This document shows, piece after piece, positions 10,076 to 19,883 of a stretch of DNA of 64,000 nucleotides. The DNA is taken from contig NZ_CABPSJ010000003.1 of assembly GCF_902459745.1 (NCBI RefSeq), forward strand, positions 434,001-498,000. The letters run 5' to 3'. Numbering within the stretch: position 1 is the stretch's first letter; every line of letters starts with the position of its first letter. A model generated the notes under the pieces. The model made no database searches. It had not been told where the DNA came from and saw only the letters and a program-made list of their open reading frames with translations. The position numbers and the translations under genes were made by a program. Source of the stretch: Pandoraea communis (GTDB taxonomy: Bacteria; Pseudomonadota; Gammaproteobacteria; Burkholderiales; Burkholderiaceae).

Positions 10076-10804
10076 TCAGTTGCCTGACTTGCCGACATTC
10101 TTGAGCGCGGCGTCGTCGCTGGCCTTGGCCGGTGCCGGCGTCTGGCTCACGGGCGCCGCGCGCTGCGGGGCAAGCATGTTGGACAGGATTTTCTCGCGGT
10201 TCGATACGCGTGCTGTCGGCGCGAGCTTCAGCGATTTCTGGTAAGCCTGCTGGGCGAGCTTGGCATAGATGTCGCCAAGGTTCGAGTAGGCCACGGCGAA
10301 GCCCGGATTGTTGCGAATCGCGCTCTCGAGCGCGGCACGCGCCTTATCGTACTCACCTGCCTGCGCGTAGAGCGCCGCGAGGTTGTTGAACGGCTCGGGC
10401 AGTTCCGGGAAGTCCTGCGTGAGGGCGGTGAAGGCGTCGATGGCTTCGGCGTTGCGACCCATCTCCATGAGCACGCGACCGCGCGTAAAGCGCACCTGCG
10501 CGTCGCGAGGATACTGCTTGAGATGGTCGTCGATCTTCGCCAGCGCGTCGCTGAACTTGCCGGTGTCGGCCAGCTTGTTGATAGCCGATTCGCTGGCTTG
10601 CTGCGGCGTTTGCAGCGGGGCGGGCGGTGGCGGATCGGTGATGGCCTGAGCACCGGCGGGCAATGCGAACAACGTGCCCGCGAGGCCGAGGGTGGCGCCC
10701 GCAAGCGCCAGCACACGGGCGCTGCGTACAGCAGCTGCGACCGGGCGGAGTCGGGAGACAAGGCGCGTTGCGGGGGACAAAAGTGACCGGCTTCGTTGCG
10801 TCAT
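10076..10804 (-). CDS. Exported TPR-repeat protein
   Basis: A 242-residue protein with a long, basic signal sequence (about residues 1-54, ending ALPAGAQA) followed by about three tetratricopeptide repeats: one around FTRGRVLMEMGRNAEAIDAF, one around FNNLAALYAQAGEYDKARAA and one around YSNLGDIYAKLAQQAYQKSL. TPRs mediate protein-protein contacts; no catalytic domain is visible. It heads the operon with two cyclophilins and lpxH and diverges from cysS. This tetratricopeptide gene next to cyclophilins and cysS recurs in Burkholderiaceae, but no specific function can be assigned from sequence. Confidence 0.85.
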   Translation of the reverse strand: MTQRSRSLLSPATRLVSRLRPVAAAVRSARVLALAGATLGLAGTLFALPAGAQAITDPPPPAPLQTPQQASESAINKLADTGKFSDALAKIDDHLKQYPRDAQVRFTRGRVLMEMGRNAEAIDAFTALTQDFPELPEPFNNLAALYAQAGEYDKARAALESAIRNNPGFAVAYSNLGDIYAKLAQQAYQKSLKLAPTARVSNREKILSNMLAPQRAAPVSQTPAPAKASDDAALKNVGKSGN

Positions 10805-10841
10805 AGTGGGTGCTTGGGATACCTGAGAGGTGCGCAAGAGA

Positions 10842-10850
10842 TGCTATACT
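10842..10850 (+). promoter_or_regulatory. Extended -10 promoter for cysS
   Basis: TGC-TATACT forms an extended -10 about 200 bp upstream of cysS, in the divergent gap with the TPR gene. No convincing -35 is present, as is common for extended -10 promoters. The rest of the gap (10851-11050) has no gene. Confidence 0.5.
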
Positions 10851-11050
10851 CGGCCGCATTCTAACAAAACACCTGCGCCCGGCCCGCGCCATTTCTCGTA
10901 GTGGCGGTGGATGCGGTTCGCAGGTTCGTTTTTTCTACCGCACGGCGCGCAGCCCGCCTCGCGATGTCGCTCTCGCCACGAAGTCCGTGACGTCCCCGAG
11001 AACATCGTCGCAGCGTCCGGCGCTGTTGCCGCCCGGTCAAGCGCTTATCT

Positions 11051-12454
11051 ATGGATTCACTCCGTGTCTACAACTCGCTCGCGCGAGACAAACAGCCGTT
11101 CGTACCCCTCGTTCCCGGCGAAGTCCGCATGTATGTCTGCGGTATGACGGTGTATGACTACTGTCACATTGGTCATGCGCGCGTGATGGTGGTGTTCGAC
11201 ATGGTGCAGCGCTGGCTGCGTACGCTTGGGTATCAGGTGACCTACGTACAAAACATCACCGACATCGACGACAAGATCATCAAGCGCGCCGTCGAGAACG
11301 GCGAGACGATGCGCGAACTGACGACGCGTTTCATCGCGGCAATGCATGAAGATGCCGCCGCGCTCGGCGTCCAGCGTCCCGATCACGAGCCGCGCGCGAC
11401 CGACTTCATCCCGCAGATGGTCGACATGATCGGTGCGCTGCAACGTAACGGTTACGCCTATCAGGCCGAAGACGGCGATGTGAACTATGCCGTGCGCAAG
11501 TTCTCCCGCTATGGCCAGCTTTCGGGCAAGTCCATCGAGGATCTGCGTGCCGGTGAGCGCGTTGCCGCCAATACCGCGAAGCAGGACCCGCTCGACTTCG
11601 TGTTGTGGAAGCGCGCGAAAGACACTGAGCCGGACGAGTCGAAATGGGCCTCGCCGTGGGGCGCGGGCCGTCCGGGCTGGCATATCGAATGCTCTGCGAT
11701 GAGCTGCCAGTTGCTGGGCAATCATTTCGACATTCACGGCGGCGGGGCCGATCTTCAATTCCCCCATCACGAGAACGAGATTGCGCAGAGCGAAGGCGCC
11801 ACGGGCGAGACGTTCGTGAATTACTGGATGCACAACGGCTTCGTGCGCGTGGACAACGAGAAGATGTCCAAGTCGCTCGGCAACTTCTTCACGATTCGCG
11901 AAGTGCTCGCGAAGTTCGATGCGGAAGTCGTACGCTTTTTCATTCTGCGCGCACAGTACCGCAGCCCGCTCAATTACAGCGATGCGCATCTGGACGACGC
12001 ACGCGGCGGCCTCACACGTCTGTACACGGCGCTCAAGGATGCGGCAGGCGATGGCACACCGCTCGACTGGAACGAGTCATACGCGCAACGCTTTGCGGCG
12101 GCGATGAATGACGATTTCAACACGCCGGTGGCGATTTCCGTGCTGTTTGAACTCGCCGGTGAAATCAACAAGCAGCGCGATCCGGTGCTCGTGCGTCAGT
12201 TGCAGGGACTCGCCGGTACGCTGGGGTTGCTCGGCCGTGACCCGCAATCGTTCCTGCAAGGGGCGGCGGGCGGTGAGGGCGCGGACGATGGCGACGCGTT
12301 GCGTATCGCCGTCGAAGCGCGCATCGAAGCGCGCGCCCAGGCCAAGCGTGAACGCAATTTCGCTGAAGCCGATCGCATTCGCGCCGAACTGCTGGCCGAA
12401 GGCATCGTGCTGGAAGACCGTCCCGGAGGCGCCACCGAATGGCGTCGTGCCTGA
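11051..12454 (+). CDS. cysS: Cysteine--tRNA ligase CysS
   Basis: Class I aminoacyl-tRNA synthetase for cysteine, 467 residues, the usual size. The zinc site and HIGH-like motif appear in [19 protein letters not shown], with further zinc ligands in GWHIECSAM and the [13 protein letters not shown] segment. The KMSKS loop is [16 protein letters not shown]. The DALR and C-terminal domains complete the protein. The ATG at 11051 gives the normal N-terminus [19 protein letters not shown]. The glycosylase gene follows after 24 bp and may be cotranscribed. Confidence 0.97.
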   Translation: MDSLRVYNSLARDKQPFVPLVPGEVRMYVCGMTVYDYCHIGHARVMVVFDMVQRWLRTLGYQVTYVQNITDIDDKIIKRAVENGETMRELTTRFIAAMHEDAAALGVQRPDHEPRATDFIPQMVDMIGALQRNGYAYQAEDGDVNYAVRKFSRYGQLSGKSIEDLRAGERVAANTAKQDPLDFVLWKRAKDTEPDESKWASPWGAGRPGWHIECSAMSCQLLGNHFDIHGGGADLQFPHHENEIAQSEGATGETFVNYWMHNGFVRVDNEKMSKSLGNFFTIREVLAKFDAEVVRFFILRAQYRSPLNYSDAHLDDARGGLTRLYTALKDAAGDGTPLDWNESYAQRFAAAMNDDFNTPVAISVLFELAGEINKQRDPVLVRQLQGLAGTLGLLGRDPQSFLQGAAGGEGADDGDALRIAVEARIEARAQAKRERNFAEADRIRAELLAEGIVLEDRPGGATEWRRA

Positions 12455-12478
12455 GCGCGGCGCATCGAGGCAAATCTC

Positions 12479-13549
12479 ATGGTGACTCGTAAATCCGTGG
12501 CCGCTAAGGTTGCAACCAAGACCGCTGCGGCCAAGACAGCGCAGAAGGCGGCCAAGGCCGTCAAATCGGCGCAGGCCGTCGAGAGCGCACGTCGCGCGCC
12601 GGCCAAGGCAGCCGTCGGCAAGCCTGCGGCCGTCAAGACCGGCAGGAAGACCGCCGCCGCCAAGACGACCGAAAAGGCGGTGAAAGCCGGTACTGCTGGC
12701 AAGGCCGCACAGCCGGCGGCATCGAAGGTCGCGCAAAAGGCGGTGCCGAAGTCCGCAACGAAGGTCGCGCGTAAAGCGCCTGCGAAGTCAGCGCCCGCGA
12801 CCTCGCATCGCGTTATCGCCAAGCGCGATGGCGAGACGCGTATCGTGACGCCGGCGATCGCGCGAATCGATCACGACGTCGTCGAGCAGGTCGTGACCGG
12901 CGCCGTGCCGCTGCCGGTGGCCTCGGGCGCGACGCGTCCCGGCTTCTGGGATCAGGCGTGTGCCGATCTGATGAAGCGCGACCGCATTCTCAAAAAACTG
13001 ATTCCGCAATTCGGTCCGGCGCATCTGACCGGACGCGGCGAACCGTTCGTCACGCTCGCGCGCTCGATCGTCGGTCAGCAGATCTCCGTGAAAGCGGCGC
13101 AAGCCGTGTGGGACCGTGTGGCGGCGGTCTGCCCGAAGCTCACGCCGGCCCAGTTCATTAAGGCCGGGCACGACGCGCTCGCCGGTTGCGGGCTGTCGCG
13201 CCGCAAGGCAGAGTACATCCTCGATCTGGCTACGCATTTCAAATCGGGCGCGCTGCACGTCGACGCCTGGGCGAGCATGGACGACGAGGCCGTCATCGCC
13301 GAGTTGACCGGCATTCGCGGCATCGGCCGCTGGACCGCCGAGATGTTCCTGATGTTCAACCTGGTGCGCCCCGACGTGTTGCCGCTCGACGATGTCGGCC
13401 TGATCAACGCGATCAGCGTCAACTATTTCAGCGGTGAGCCCGTCACGCGCAGCGAAGCGCGGGAAGTGGCCGCCAATTGGGAGCCGTGGCGCTCCGTCGC
13501 CACCTGGTACATGTGGCGTAGTCTCGAACCGGTGCCGGTGGAATACTGA
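12479..13549 (+). CDS. DNA-3-methyladenine glycosylase II family protein with histone-H1-like N-terminal tail
   Basis: A 356-residue base-excision repair glycosylase. The C-terminal 210 residues form an HhH-GPD (AlkA-type) domain: LARSIVGQQISVKAA, the hairpin LTGIRGIGRWTAEMF and the catalytic Asp in LPLDDVGLINAIS. The first ~110 residues are almost only Lys, Ala, Thr and Val in KTAAAKTAQKAAKA-type repeats, like the C-terminal tail of histone H1 or bacterial H1-like proteins. The tail may bind DNA non-specifically and aid lesion search. The ATG at 12479 is the plausible start. The domain removes alkylated purines; the exact substrate range is not readable from sequence. Confidence 0.9.
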   Translation: MVTRKSVAAKVATKTAAAKTAQKAAKAVKSAQAVESARRAPAKAAVGKPAAVKTGRKTAAAKTTEKAVKAGTAGKAAQPAASKVAQKAVPKSATKVARKAPAKSAPATSHRVIAKRDGETRIVTPAIARIDHDVVEQVVTGAVPLPVASGATRPGFWDQACADLMKRDRILKKLIPQFGPAHLTGRGEPFVTLARSIVGQQISVKAAQAVWDRVAAVCPKLTPAQFIKAGHDALAGCGLSRRKAEYILDLATHFKSGALHVDAWASMDDEAVIAELTGIRGIGRWTAEMFLMFNLVRPDVLPLDDVGLINAISVNYFSGEPVTRSEAREVAANWEPWRSVATWYMWRSLEPVPVEY

Positions 13550-13566
13550 TTGTTCTGCCGAGGACG

Positions 13567-13676
13567 TATAATCCGCGTCCATTCCGTCTCATTCAGTCAT
13601 TATTGGCGTCTATTGCGGGTTGAACGACAATGAAAGTTGTCTATCTCGGCCGGGTAGACGTTGCCGGCGGTACAAT
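13567..13676 (+). promoter_or_regulatory. Two candidate -10 elements upstream of accA
   Basis: A perfect TATAAT (13567-13572) and a TACAAT (13671-13676) precede accA; the second would give a leader of about 20 bases containing the accA ribosome site. Neither has a strong -35, so promoter identity is tentative. Confidence 0.45.
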
Positions 13677-13703
13677 ACGCTGCCGCATTTCCGGGGAAAC
13701 CTG

Positions 13704-14672
13704 ATGAAGAACACCTTTTTGGATTTTGAACAGCCGATCGCCGAACTCGAAGCGAAGATTGAAGAGCTGCGCTTTGTGCAAGACGATTCAGCCGTCGACA
13801 TTTCCGAAGAGATCGAGCGCCTCTCCAAGAAGAGCCAGCAGCTCACCAAGGACATCTACACGAACCTGTCCCCGTGGCAGGTTTCGCAAATTTCGCGTCA
13901 TCCGCAGCGTCCCTATACGCTCGATTATGTTCGCGACATCTTTACCGACTTTCACGAACTGCATGGCGATCGCGCCTTCTCGGACGATCACGCCATTGTG
14001 GGTGGCATGGCGCGTTTCAACGGTCAGGCCTGCATGGTCATCGGTCACCAGAAGGGCCGCGACACGAAGGAGCGCGCGCTGCGCAATTTCGGCATGCCGC
14101 GTCCCGAGGGGTATCGCAAGGCCATGCGGCTGATGAAGCTCGCCGAGAAGTTCGGTCTGCCCGTCTTCACGTTCGTCGATACGCCGGGCGCTTATCCGGG
14201 GATCGACGCCGAAGAGCGTGGCCAGTCGGAAGCCATCGGTCACAACCTGTACGTGATGGCCGAACTCAAGACGCCGATCATCACCACGATCATCGGTGAG
14301 GGCGGTTCGGGCGGTGCGCTGGCTGTCGCCGTGGCCGATACGGTCATGATGCTGCAGTTCTCGACGTACTCGGTGATCTCGCCGGAAGGTTGCGCGTCGA
14401 TTCTGTGGAAGAGCGCTGCCAAGGCACCCGAGGCGGCCGAAGCGCTGGGTCTGACGGCTCACCGTCTGAAGGCGCTGGGCCTGATCGACAAGATCATCAA
14501 CGAGCCGCTGGGTGGTGCGCATCGCGATCCGCTCGGCATGGCCGGCATGCTCAAGCGTGCGCTGGCCGACTCGCTGCGCCAGTTCCAGGGCATCAGCCAC
14601 AAGGAGCTGCTCGAGCGTCGTTTCGAGCGTCTGATGAGCTATGGCAAATTCAAGGAAGCCGTCGCGAAGTAA
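13704..14672 (+). CDS. accA: Acetyl-CoA carboxylase carboxyltransferase subunit alpha
   Basis: Alpha subunit of the carboxyltransferase that moves CO2 from biotin to acetyl-CoA to make malonyl-CoA for fatty acids. The 322-residue protein starts [19 protein letters not shown], the conserved AccA N-terminus, so ATG 13704 is chosen; GGGGAAAC lies just upstream. The crotonase-like carboxyltransferase core contains [19 protein letters not shown] and the oxyanion-hole glycines of [11 protein letters not shown]. Length equals the family norm (about 319). tilS follows 34 bases after the stop. Confidence 0.97.
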   Translation: MKNTFLDFEQPIAELEAKIEELRFVQDDSAVDISEEIERLSKKSQQLTKDIYTNLSPWQVSQISRHPQRPYTLDYVRDIFTDFHELHGDRAFSDDHAIVGGMARFNGQACMVIGHQKGRDTKERALRNFGMPRPEGYRKAMRLMKLAEKFGLPVFTFVDTPGAYPGIDAEERGQSEAIGHNLYVMAELKTPIITTIIGEGGSGGALAVAVADTVMMLQFSTYSVISPEGCASILWKSAAKAPEAAEALGLTAHRLKALGLIDKIINEPLGGAHRDPLGMAGMLKRALADSLRQFQGISHKELLERRFERLMSYGKFKEAVAK

Positions 14673-14706
14673 AGCGTCCGTCATTGCGTCGTCGCCCGTC
14701 GTGGCG

Positions 14707-16227
14707 ATGACGCCGAATCCGATGCCTCATCACGATTCTTCTGCTGCCGCGTTCGCATCTGTCCGATGCGACGCGGCAGTTGCACATGTGGACGTTGCTT
14801 TGCGTCTGGCGCTGGCGGCGCACGTCACCGCTTGCGACGCCCCCACACCCGCACCTGCACCCGGCAGCACCCTTGCCCTCGCGCTGAGCGGCGGCCTCGA
14901 CTCGATGGTGCTGCTCGATGCGCTCGCACATTGGGTTCGGACGCGTCGTGAGGCCGGCGAGACGGTTGCGCCGCCGCTGGCCGTCCACATTCATCACGGA
15001 CTGTCCGAACACGCGGACGACTGGCTAGTCGTGTGCGAGCGCGAAGCGCGTTTGCGCGGTTTTGTGTTCGAGGCGCGGCGCGTGAATGTGCCGCGCGACG
15101 CGCGTCAGGGTATAGAAGGCGCGGCACGTGCGGCGCGCTATGACGCCCTTGCGGCGTCTTGCGTCGCGCACGGCGTGGGATGGCTTTTGAGCGCTCATCA
15201 CGCGAACGATCAGGCCGAGACGGTGCTGCTGCAAATGTTGCGTGGTGCTGGGCTGCCCGGTGTGGCGGCGATGGCGGTGGAAGGCGCGTTGCCGGTTGCG
15301 GGCGGCGAACCGTGTCGCGTGCGCTTGCTGCGCCCGCTGCTCGACATCTCGCGCGAGACGATGCGTGCGTATGCCAAGGCGCGTTCGCTATCGTGGGTCG
15401 AAGATCCGTCCAACGACGATCGCCACTACCTGCGTAATGCGTTGCGTCACGATGTGATGCCTGCGATCGCCGCACATGTCCCTGCGTACCGGGAGACCTT
15501 GGCGCGGTTTGCACGACATGCCGCGCAGGCGCAGTCGCTGCTCGACCAACTTGCGCAAGCCGATTTCGACATGGCGCGTTCGCCATCGGCTAACGGAGAC
15601 GAGCGTTTGCAACGCAGCCGTTTGCGGACATTGGACCCATCTCGACTGGCGAATCTTCTGCGGTACTGGACTGCGCGCCGCGGGTTGGTCATGCCGCCGG
15701 AAGCGCGGCTGGAGGAGTGGGTGCGGCAGATTCGCGATGCGCAGGCCGACGCTTCGCTCGAGTTGCCGCATGGCGACGCCGTCTTGCGGTTGTATCGCGA
15801 CGAATTGCAATGGACGGCGGTCTACGGTTCGGCAGATCTGGACGATGTGGCGCCTGACGCCGTATTGCGATGGTCGGGCCAGCGGGAATGGCCTTTGCCG
15901 CAATGGCAGGGGCGCATCGTGTTCGCGCCGGTCGCCGAGGGCGAGTCTGTCGAGGGCACCATCGATGAGCACATGTTGCGCGCCCATCCCCTCGTGGCAA
16001 GGTCGCGTGCGGGCGGAGAGCGATGGCGCGAGCGTGCGGGTGGCCATTCGCGCTCGCTCAAGCACTGGTACCAAAATCGCGGGGTCGCCGCGTGGTTGCG
16101 GCATGTGCCGATCGTCTGGCAGGGGAGCGAGATCGTTTTCGTTGCGCGTCTGGGGATCGATGGTGCGGCACAAAGTGACGAGAGCAGCGGCGTGCGCTGG
16201 CGGATGATGTGGTGCGACGAGGCATAA
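14707..16227 (+). CDS. tilS: tRNA(Ile)-lysidine synthase TilS
   Basis: ATP-dependent enzyme that converts C34 of the tRNA-Ile CAU anticodon to lysidine, changing codon and amino-acid identity. The PP-loop SGGLDSMVLLDAL and the H-HANDQAETVLLQMLRGAG segment identify the N-terminal catalytic domain. The C-terminal substrate-binding domains end with KHWYQNRGVAAWLRHVP. At 506 residues it is longer than E. coli TilS (432), with an Ala-rich N-terminus. ATG 14707 and ATG 14722 are both possible starts; a still earlier ATG (14641) would overlap accA. Cotranscription with accA is likely. Confidence 0.92.
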   Translation: MTPNPMPHHDSSAAAFASVRCDAAVAHVDVALRLALAAHVTACDAPTPAPAPGSTLALALSGGLDSMVLLDALAHWVRTRREAGETVAPPLAVHIHHGLSEHADDWLVVCEREARLRGFVFEARRVNVPRDARQGIEGAARAARYDALAASCVAHGVGWLLSAHHANDQAETVLLQMLRGAGLPGVAAMAVEGALPVAGGEPCRVRLLRPLLDISRETMRAYAKARSLSWVEDPSNDDRHYLRNALRHDVMPAIAAHVPAYRETLARFARHAAQAQSLLDQLAQADFDMARSPSANGDERLQRSRLRTLDPSRLANLLRYWTARRGLVMPPEARLEEWVRQIRDAQADASLELPHGDAVLRLYRDELQWTAVYGSADLDDVAPDAVLRWSGQREWPLPQWQGRIVFAPVAEGESVEGTIDEHMLRAHPLVARSRAGGERWRERAGGHSRSLKHWYQNRGVAAWLRHVPIVWQGSEIVFVARLGIDGAAQSDESSGVRWRMMWCDEA

Positions 16228-16423
16228 GGCGCGCAAAACAGCATAATCTGCTGCCGGATGCGGCATCTCGTGGCAACGGCAGCGCAATCTGCGCCAAACC
16301 GGCTCAGGCGCGATACATTCGTGCGATAATGAAAAGTTCCGCGAATCGAAACGTCACCGATACTCATGGCGGGTATCTGCGCAGGATTCATAAACGGTTT
16401 TAAATCAATGTGTTAGCAATGTT

Positions 16424-17674
16424 ATGGCTCTGATCGTACACAAATACGGCGGCACGTCGATGGGCTCGGTGGAGCGCATCAAGAATGTCGCCAAGCGCGT
16501 GGCCAAGTGGCATAAGGCCGGTCACAAGATGGTGGTGGTGCCGTCGGCGATGTCCGGCGAGACCAATCGTCTGCTGGGTCTGGCCAAAGAAATTTCGGCC
16601 CATCCCGATCCGCGCGAACTCGACGCCATTGCCGCCACAGGCGAGCAAGTGAGCGTTGGCCTGCTGGCGATAGCGCTCAAGGACGCCGGCGTCGATGCCG
16701 TGAGCTACGCCGGCTGGCAAGTACCGATCAAGACCGACAGCGCTTTCACCAAAGCCCGCATTTCGGAAATCGACGACAAGCGTGTGATGGCCGATCTCAA
16801 CGCCGGCCGCGTAGTGGTCATTACCGGCTTCCAGGGGATCGATCCGAACGGCAACGTGACTACGCTGGGTCGCGGGGGCTCGGACACGTCGGCAGTGGCG
16901 GTGGCTGCTGCGCTCAAGGCCGACGAGTGCCTGATCTACACCGACGTCGACGGCGTGTACACGACCGATCCGCGTGTGGTCGACGAAGCGCGCCGCCTCG
17001 ACAAGGTCACTTTCGAAGAGATGCTGGAAATGGCCAGTCTCGGATCGAAGGTGCTGCAGATCCGTTCGGTGGAATTCGCAGGCAAGTACCAGGTCAAGAC
17101 TCGCGTGCTCTCGAGCCTGACCGATCCGATGATTGCGCTCGACCAGGAAGCGCGCTCGGGCACGCTGATTACTTTTGAGGAAGACGAACAAATGGAAAAG
17201 GCCATCATCTCGGGTATCGCATTCCAGCGCGACGAGGCCAAGATCACCGTGCGCGGCGTGCCGGATCGTCCGGGCATCGCGTACCAGATCCTCGGCCCGA
17301 TCGCCGACGCGAACATCGATGTCGACATGATCATCCAGAACCTGAGCGTGGAAGGTAAGACCGACTTCACGTTCACCGTGCCGCGCGGCGACTATCAGCG
17401 TGCCATGGCGCTGCTGCAAAACGATGTCCAAGGTCACATCGGTGCTGCTGAAGTCGTGGGCGATCCGAAGGTCTCGAAGGTGTCGATCGTCGGCGTGGGC
17501 ATGCGCTCGCACGTCGGTATCGCCAGCAAGGCCTTCCGCACGCTGTCGGAAGAGGGCATCAACATCCAGCTCATCTCGACCTCGGAGATCAAGATCTCCG
17601 TGTTGATCGACGAGAAGTACATGGAACTGGCGGTGCGTGCGCTGCATAAGGCGTTCGAACTCGATCAGGCGTAA
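16424..17674 (+). CDS. lysC: Aspartate kinase (aspartokinase, feedback-regulated)
   Basis: Phosphorylates aspartate at the head of the lysine, threonine and methionine pathways. The amino-acid kinase domain starts [15 protein letters not shown] and includes [20 protein letters not shown]; two C-terminal ACT domains (about 265-416) carry the allosteric amino-acid site ([25 protein letters not shown]). At 416 residues it is a monofunctional aspartokinase of the type that often gives alpha and beta products from an internal start. The 196-bp gap after tilS has a GATAAT -10 candidate at 16325 but little else. Confidence 0.95.
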   Translation: MALIVHKYGGTSMGSVERIKNVAKRVAKWHKAGHKMVVVPSAMSGETNRLLGLAKEISAHPDPRELDAIAATGEQVSVGLLAIALKDAGVDAVSYAGWQVPIKTDSAFTKARISEIDDKRVMADLNAGRVVVITGFQGIDPNGNVTTLGRGGSDTSAVAVAAALKADECLIYTDVDGVYTTDPRVVDEARRLDKVTFEEMLEMASLGSKVLQIRSVEFAGKYQVKTRVLSSLTDPMIALDQEARSGTLITFEEDEQMEKAIISGIAFQRDEAKITVRGVPDRPGIAYQILGPIADANIDVDMIIQNLSVEGKTDFTFTVPRGDYQRAMALLQNDVQGHIGAAEVVGDPKVSKVSIVGVGMRSHVGIASKAFRTLSEEGINIQLISTSEIKISVLIDEKYMELAVRALHKAFELDQA

Positions 17675-17828
17675 GCGCCCTCGGTGGAGTCGCGCGGCGT
17701 GTTGCATGCTTGCGTGGAGCATGCGGCGCGCAGCGCGAATTTCGCGATGTGATGCGGGGAAAACTCCCCGAACGTGTCGAGTGCATGACACCTGTGCAAA
17801 AAATGTTGGATTTTGATGCGCATAATGT

Positions 17829-17857
17829 TTGACGGCATCGAGAACAGTAGGTAATAT
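17829..17857 (+). promoter_or_regulatory. Promoter of the tRNA-Ser gene
   Basis: TTGACG (17829-17834) and TAATAT (17852-17857) are separated by 17 bp and lie about 43 bp upstream of the mature tRNA, a normal arrangement for a sigma-70 tRNA promoter. Confidence 0.55.
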
Positions 17858-17900
17858 CACGCCTTCGTTACATCACCTCCCTGATGTGACGACAAGTTTG

Positions 17901-17994
17901 GGAGACGTGGCCGAGAGGTCGAAGGCACTCCCCTGCTAAGGGAGCATCTGGGCCAAAACCTGGATCGAGGGTTCGAATCCCTCCGTCTCCGCCA
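17901..17994 (+). tRNA. tRNA-Ser (anticodon GCT)
   Basis: A complete class II tRNA. The acceptor stem GGAGACG pairs with CGTCTCC. The anticodon arm is CTCCC-CTGCTAA-GGGAG, giving anticodon GCT (codons AGC/AGU). A long variable arm (CATCTGGGCCAAAACCTGGATC region) is typical of serine tRNAs. The T-arm holds GGTTCGAATCC. Discriminator G and an encoded CCA end the gene at 17994. Confidence 0.97.
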
Positions 17995-18012
17995 AGTCGC
18001 CTTGGCGGAACA

Positions 18013-18046
18013 CCCCCGGCTCTTCGCGGAGAGCCGGGGGTTTTTT
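18013..18046 (+). terminator. Intrinsic terminator of tRNA-Ser
   Basis: A 10-bp stem CCCCCGGCTC / GAGCCGGGGG with an 8-base loop is followed by T6, starting 19 bases after the tRNA CCA end. Confidence 0.93.
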
Positions 18047-18115
18047 CTTTCTCGAGTTCGCGCGTTGGCGATACCTCGCGCGTCGATACCATCTCTTCTT
18101 CCAGCGAGGACAACG

Positions 18116-18457
18116 ATGTCGACCATCACCACCGATTCCGGCCTGCAATACGACGATCTGCAAGTGGGCGACGGCACCGAAGCCACGCCGGGCAAGACTG
18201 TCACCGTTCACTACACGGGTTGGCTGACCGACGGCAAGAAATTCGATTCGAGCAAAGACCGTAACGACCCGTTCGCCTTCGTGCTCGGTGGCGGCATGGT
18301 CATTCGCGGTTGGGACGAAGGCGTTGCCGGCATGAAGGTCGGCGGCAAGCGCAAGCTGGTCATTCCGCCCGAACTGGGCTACGGCGCGCGCGGTGCCGGC
18401 GGCGTGATTCCGCCGAACGCGACGCTGGTCTTCGAGGTCGAACTGTTGGACGTCTGA
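18116..18457 (+). CDS. FKBP-type peptidyl-prolyl cis-trans isomerase
   Basis: A 113-residue single-domain FKBP acting in the cytoplasm, as no signal peptide is seen. Conserved FKBP12-like residues include [51 protein letters not shown] and [18 protein letters not shown] 18116 has AGCGAGGA at 18103-18110. The gene stands alone between two intrinsic terminators. Confidence 0.95.
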   Translation: MSTITTDSGLQYDDLQVGDGTEATPGKTVTVHYTGWLTDGKKFDSSKDRNDPFAFVLGGGMVIRGWDEGVAGMKVGGKRKLVIPPELGYGARGAGGVIPPNATLVFEVELLDV

Positions 18458-18500
18458 ACGATCGAATGCCGTAACGCAAACGGCATCACCGGTACCACAG

Positions 18501-18540
18501 ACACCCCCGGTGCCTCGCAGGCACCGGGGGTGTTTTTTTT
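18501..18540 (+). terminator. Intrinsic terminator after the FKBP gene
   Basis: A 14-bp stem (ACACCCCCGGTGCC / GGCACCGGGGGTGT) with a short loop is followed by T8. Confidence 0.95.
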
Positions 18541-18588
18541 CGAAGGTCATCGTCATGCGCGCTGGCCTTTCATAGGAGCCTTTACGAG

Positions 18589-19815
18589 GTGTCTCACTCA
18601 GTCGCGCCGGTTTCCAGATTCTGGTTTCCCTTCTCGCTTGTGCTCTTCGAGTTTGCCGTCTACATCTCGAACGACATGATCATGCCCGGCATGCCGCTGG
18701 TAACGCGCGAGTTCGGCGCGTCGGCGGACATGACCACGCTGGCGCTCACCGCCGCCATGCTCGGCAACGCCAGCCTGCAATGGCTGCTCGGACCGCTGGC
18801 CGATCGCTTCGGACGCCGTCGCGTGCTGCTCTGCGGCCTCGCGATGTTTGTCGTGGCGTGTCTGGCGATGCACTACGTACAGACGATGCCGCAATTCATC
18901 CTGCTGCGTTTCCTGCAGGGCATGGGCTGCTGCTTTGTGCTGACAGTGGGGTATCCGACCGTGCACGAAGCCTTCGAAGAGAAAACGGCAGTCCGTGTCA
19001 TGGCGCTCATGGCGAACGTGTCGCTGCTCTCGCCGCTGTTCGGGCCGCTGGCGGGCGCCGCAGTTGTGTCGTATTGGCCGTGGCGCAGCATCTTCTGGCT
19101 GATCGCCATCGTGGCCGTGTTCTCGTTCATCGGGTTGTATCGCACCATGCCGGAACTCTCGCGCCATGACCGTGGTGCGTTGAACGCGAAGCAACTCTGG
19201 GCGGGCTACAAGCTGCCGCTCTCGAGTGCGCGTTTCTGGCGTGGCGCCGTGCTGACGGGGCTTGCCGTGACGCCGCTGCTCACCTGGATCGCACTGGGTC
19301 CGGTGTTCCTGATCGAGCGAGCCGGTTTGTCGCAGATGCAGTACGCCGTGTTGCAAGTGCCGGTGTTCGCGGCGTTGATTCTCGGCAACGTGTTGCTCGC
19401 GCGTCAGGTCGGCCGCTGGTCCAATGGACGGTTGCTGGCGACCGGCGTGGCGGCCATGTTGATCGGGGCGGCGGTATCGCTCATCGGCACGGCGATTCTT
19501 GCGCCGGGCTATCCGGCGTTGCTCGTCGGCACGTCGCTGCACGCGTTCGGGATGGGCATGTGCTACGGCGTGGTCTATCGGCAGTCGTTGTTCGCCGTCG
19601 ACAGCCCCAATCGCGCCACGGTGGCCGGCATGCTCAGCATGATCACCATCGTTGTCGCGGTCGCCGTGATCGAGGTGATGAAGGTGGCGTATCTGCGCTT
19701 CGGGGACCCCGCGCTCGGCATTGGTGCGATGATGGCGGCGGCGCTCGTCGCGGTGCTGGCGGCGAACTTCGTGCCGCCGCCCGCGCAGGACGCGCTTGCA
19801 CAACCCGGACGGTAG
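18589..19815 (+). CDS. MdfA-like multidrug efflux MFS transporter
   Basis: A 408-residue inner-membrane proton antiporter of the major facilitator superfamily with about 12 hydrophobic segments. The sequence resembles E. coli MdfA along its length: the acidic first helix and YISNDMIMPGMP, motif A QWLLGPLADRFGRRRVL, the helix-4 RFLQGMGCCFV, and LLTWIALGPV. GTG at 18589 is taken as start because AGGAG lies at 18574-18578 and the protein begins just before helix 1. MdfA exports cationic and neutral drugs; the substrate here is inferred only from family membership. Confidence 0.88.
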   Translation: MSHSVAPVSRFWFPFSLVLFEFAVYISNDMIMPGMPLVTREFGASADMTTLALTAAMLGNASLQWLLGPLADRFGRRRVLLCGLAMFVVACLAMHYVQTMPQFILLRFLQGMGCCFVLTVGYPTVHEAFEEKTAVRVMALMANVSLLSPLFGPLAGAAVVSYWPWRSIFWLIAIVAVFSFIGLYRTMPELSRHDRGALNAKQLWAGYKLPLSSARFWRGAVLTGLAVTPLLTWIALGPVFLIERAGLSQMQYAVLQVPVFAALILGNVLLARQVGRWSNGRLLATGVAAMLIGAAVSLIGTAILAPGYPALLVGTSLHAFGMGMCYGVVYRQSLFAVDSPNRATVAGMLSMITIVVAVAVIEVMKVAYLRFGDPALGIGAMMAAALVAVLAANFVPPPAQDALAQPGR

Positions 19816-19836
19816 TCGTCAGTCAGACCTGAAATG

Positions 19837-19871
19837 AAAAACGTCAGCAGAAAGTTCGCTGGCGTTTTTTT
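19837..19871. terminator. Intrinsic terminator between the MFS gene and the lpxO-like gene
   Basis: AAAAACG-CAGC pairs with GCTG-CGTTTTTTT around a loop. It sits between convergent genes and can serve both directions. Confidence 0.8.
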
Positions 19872-19883
19872 GTGCGCGAGATT

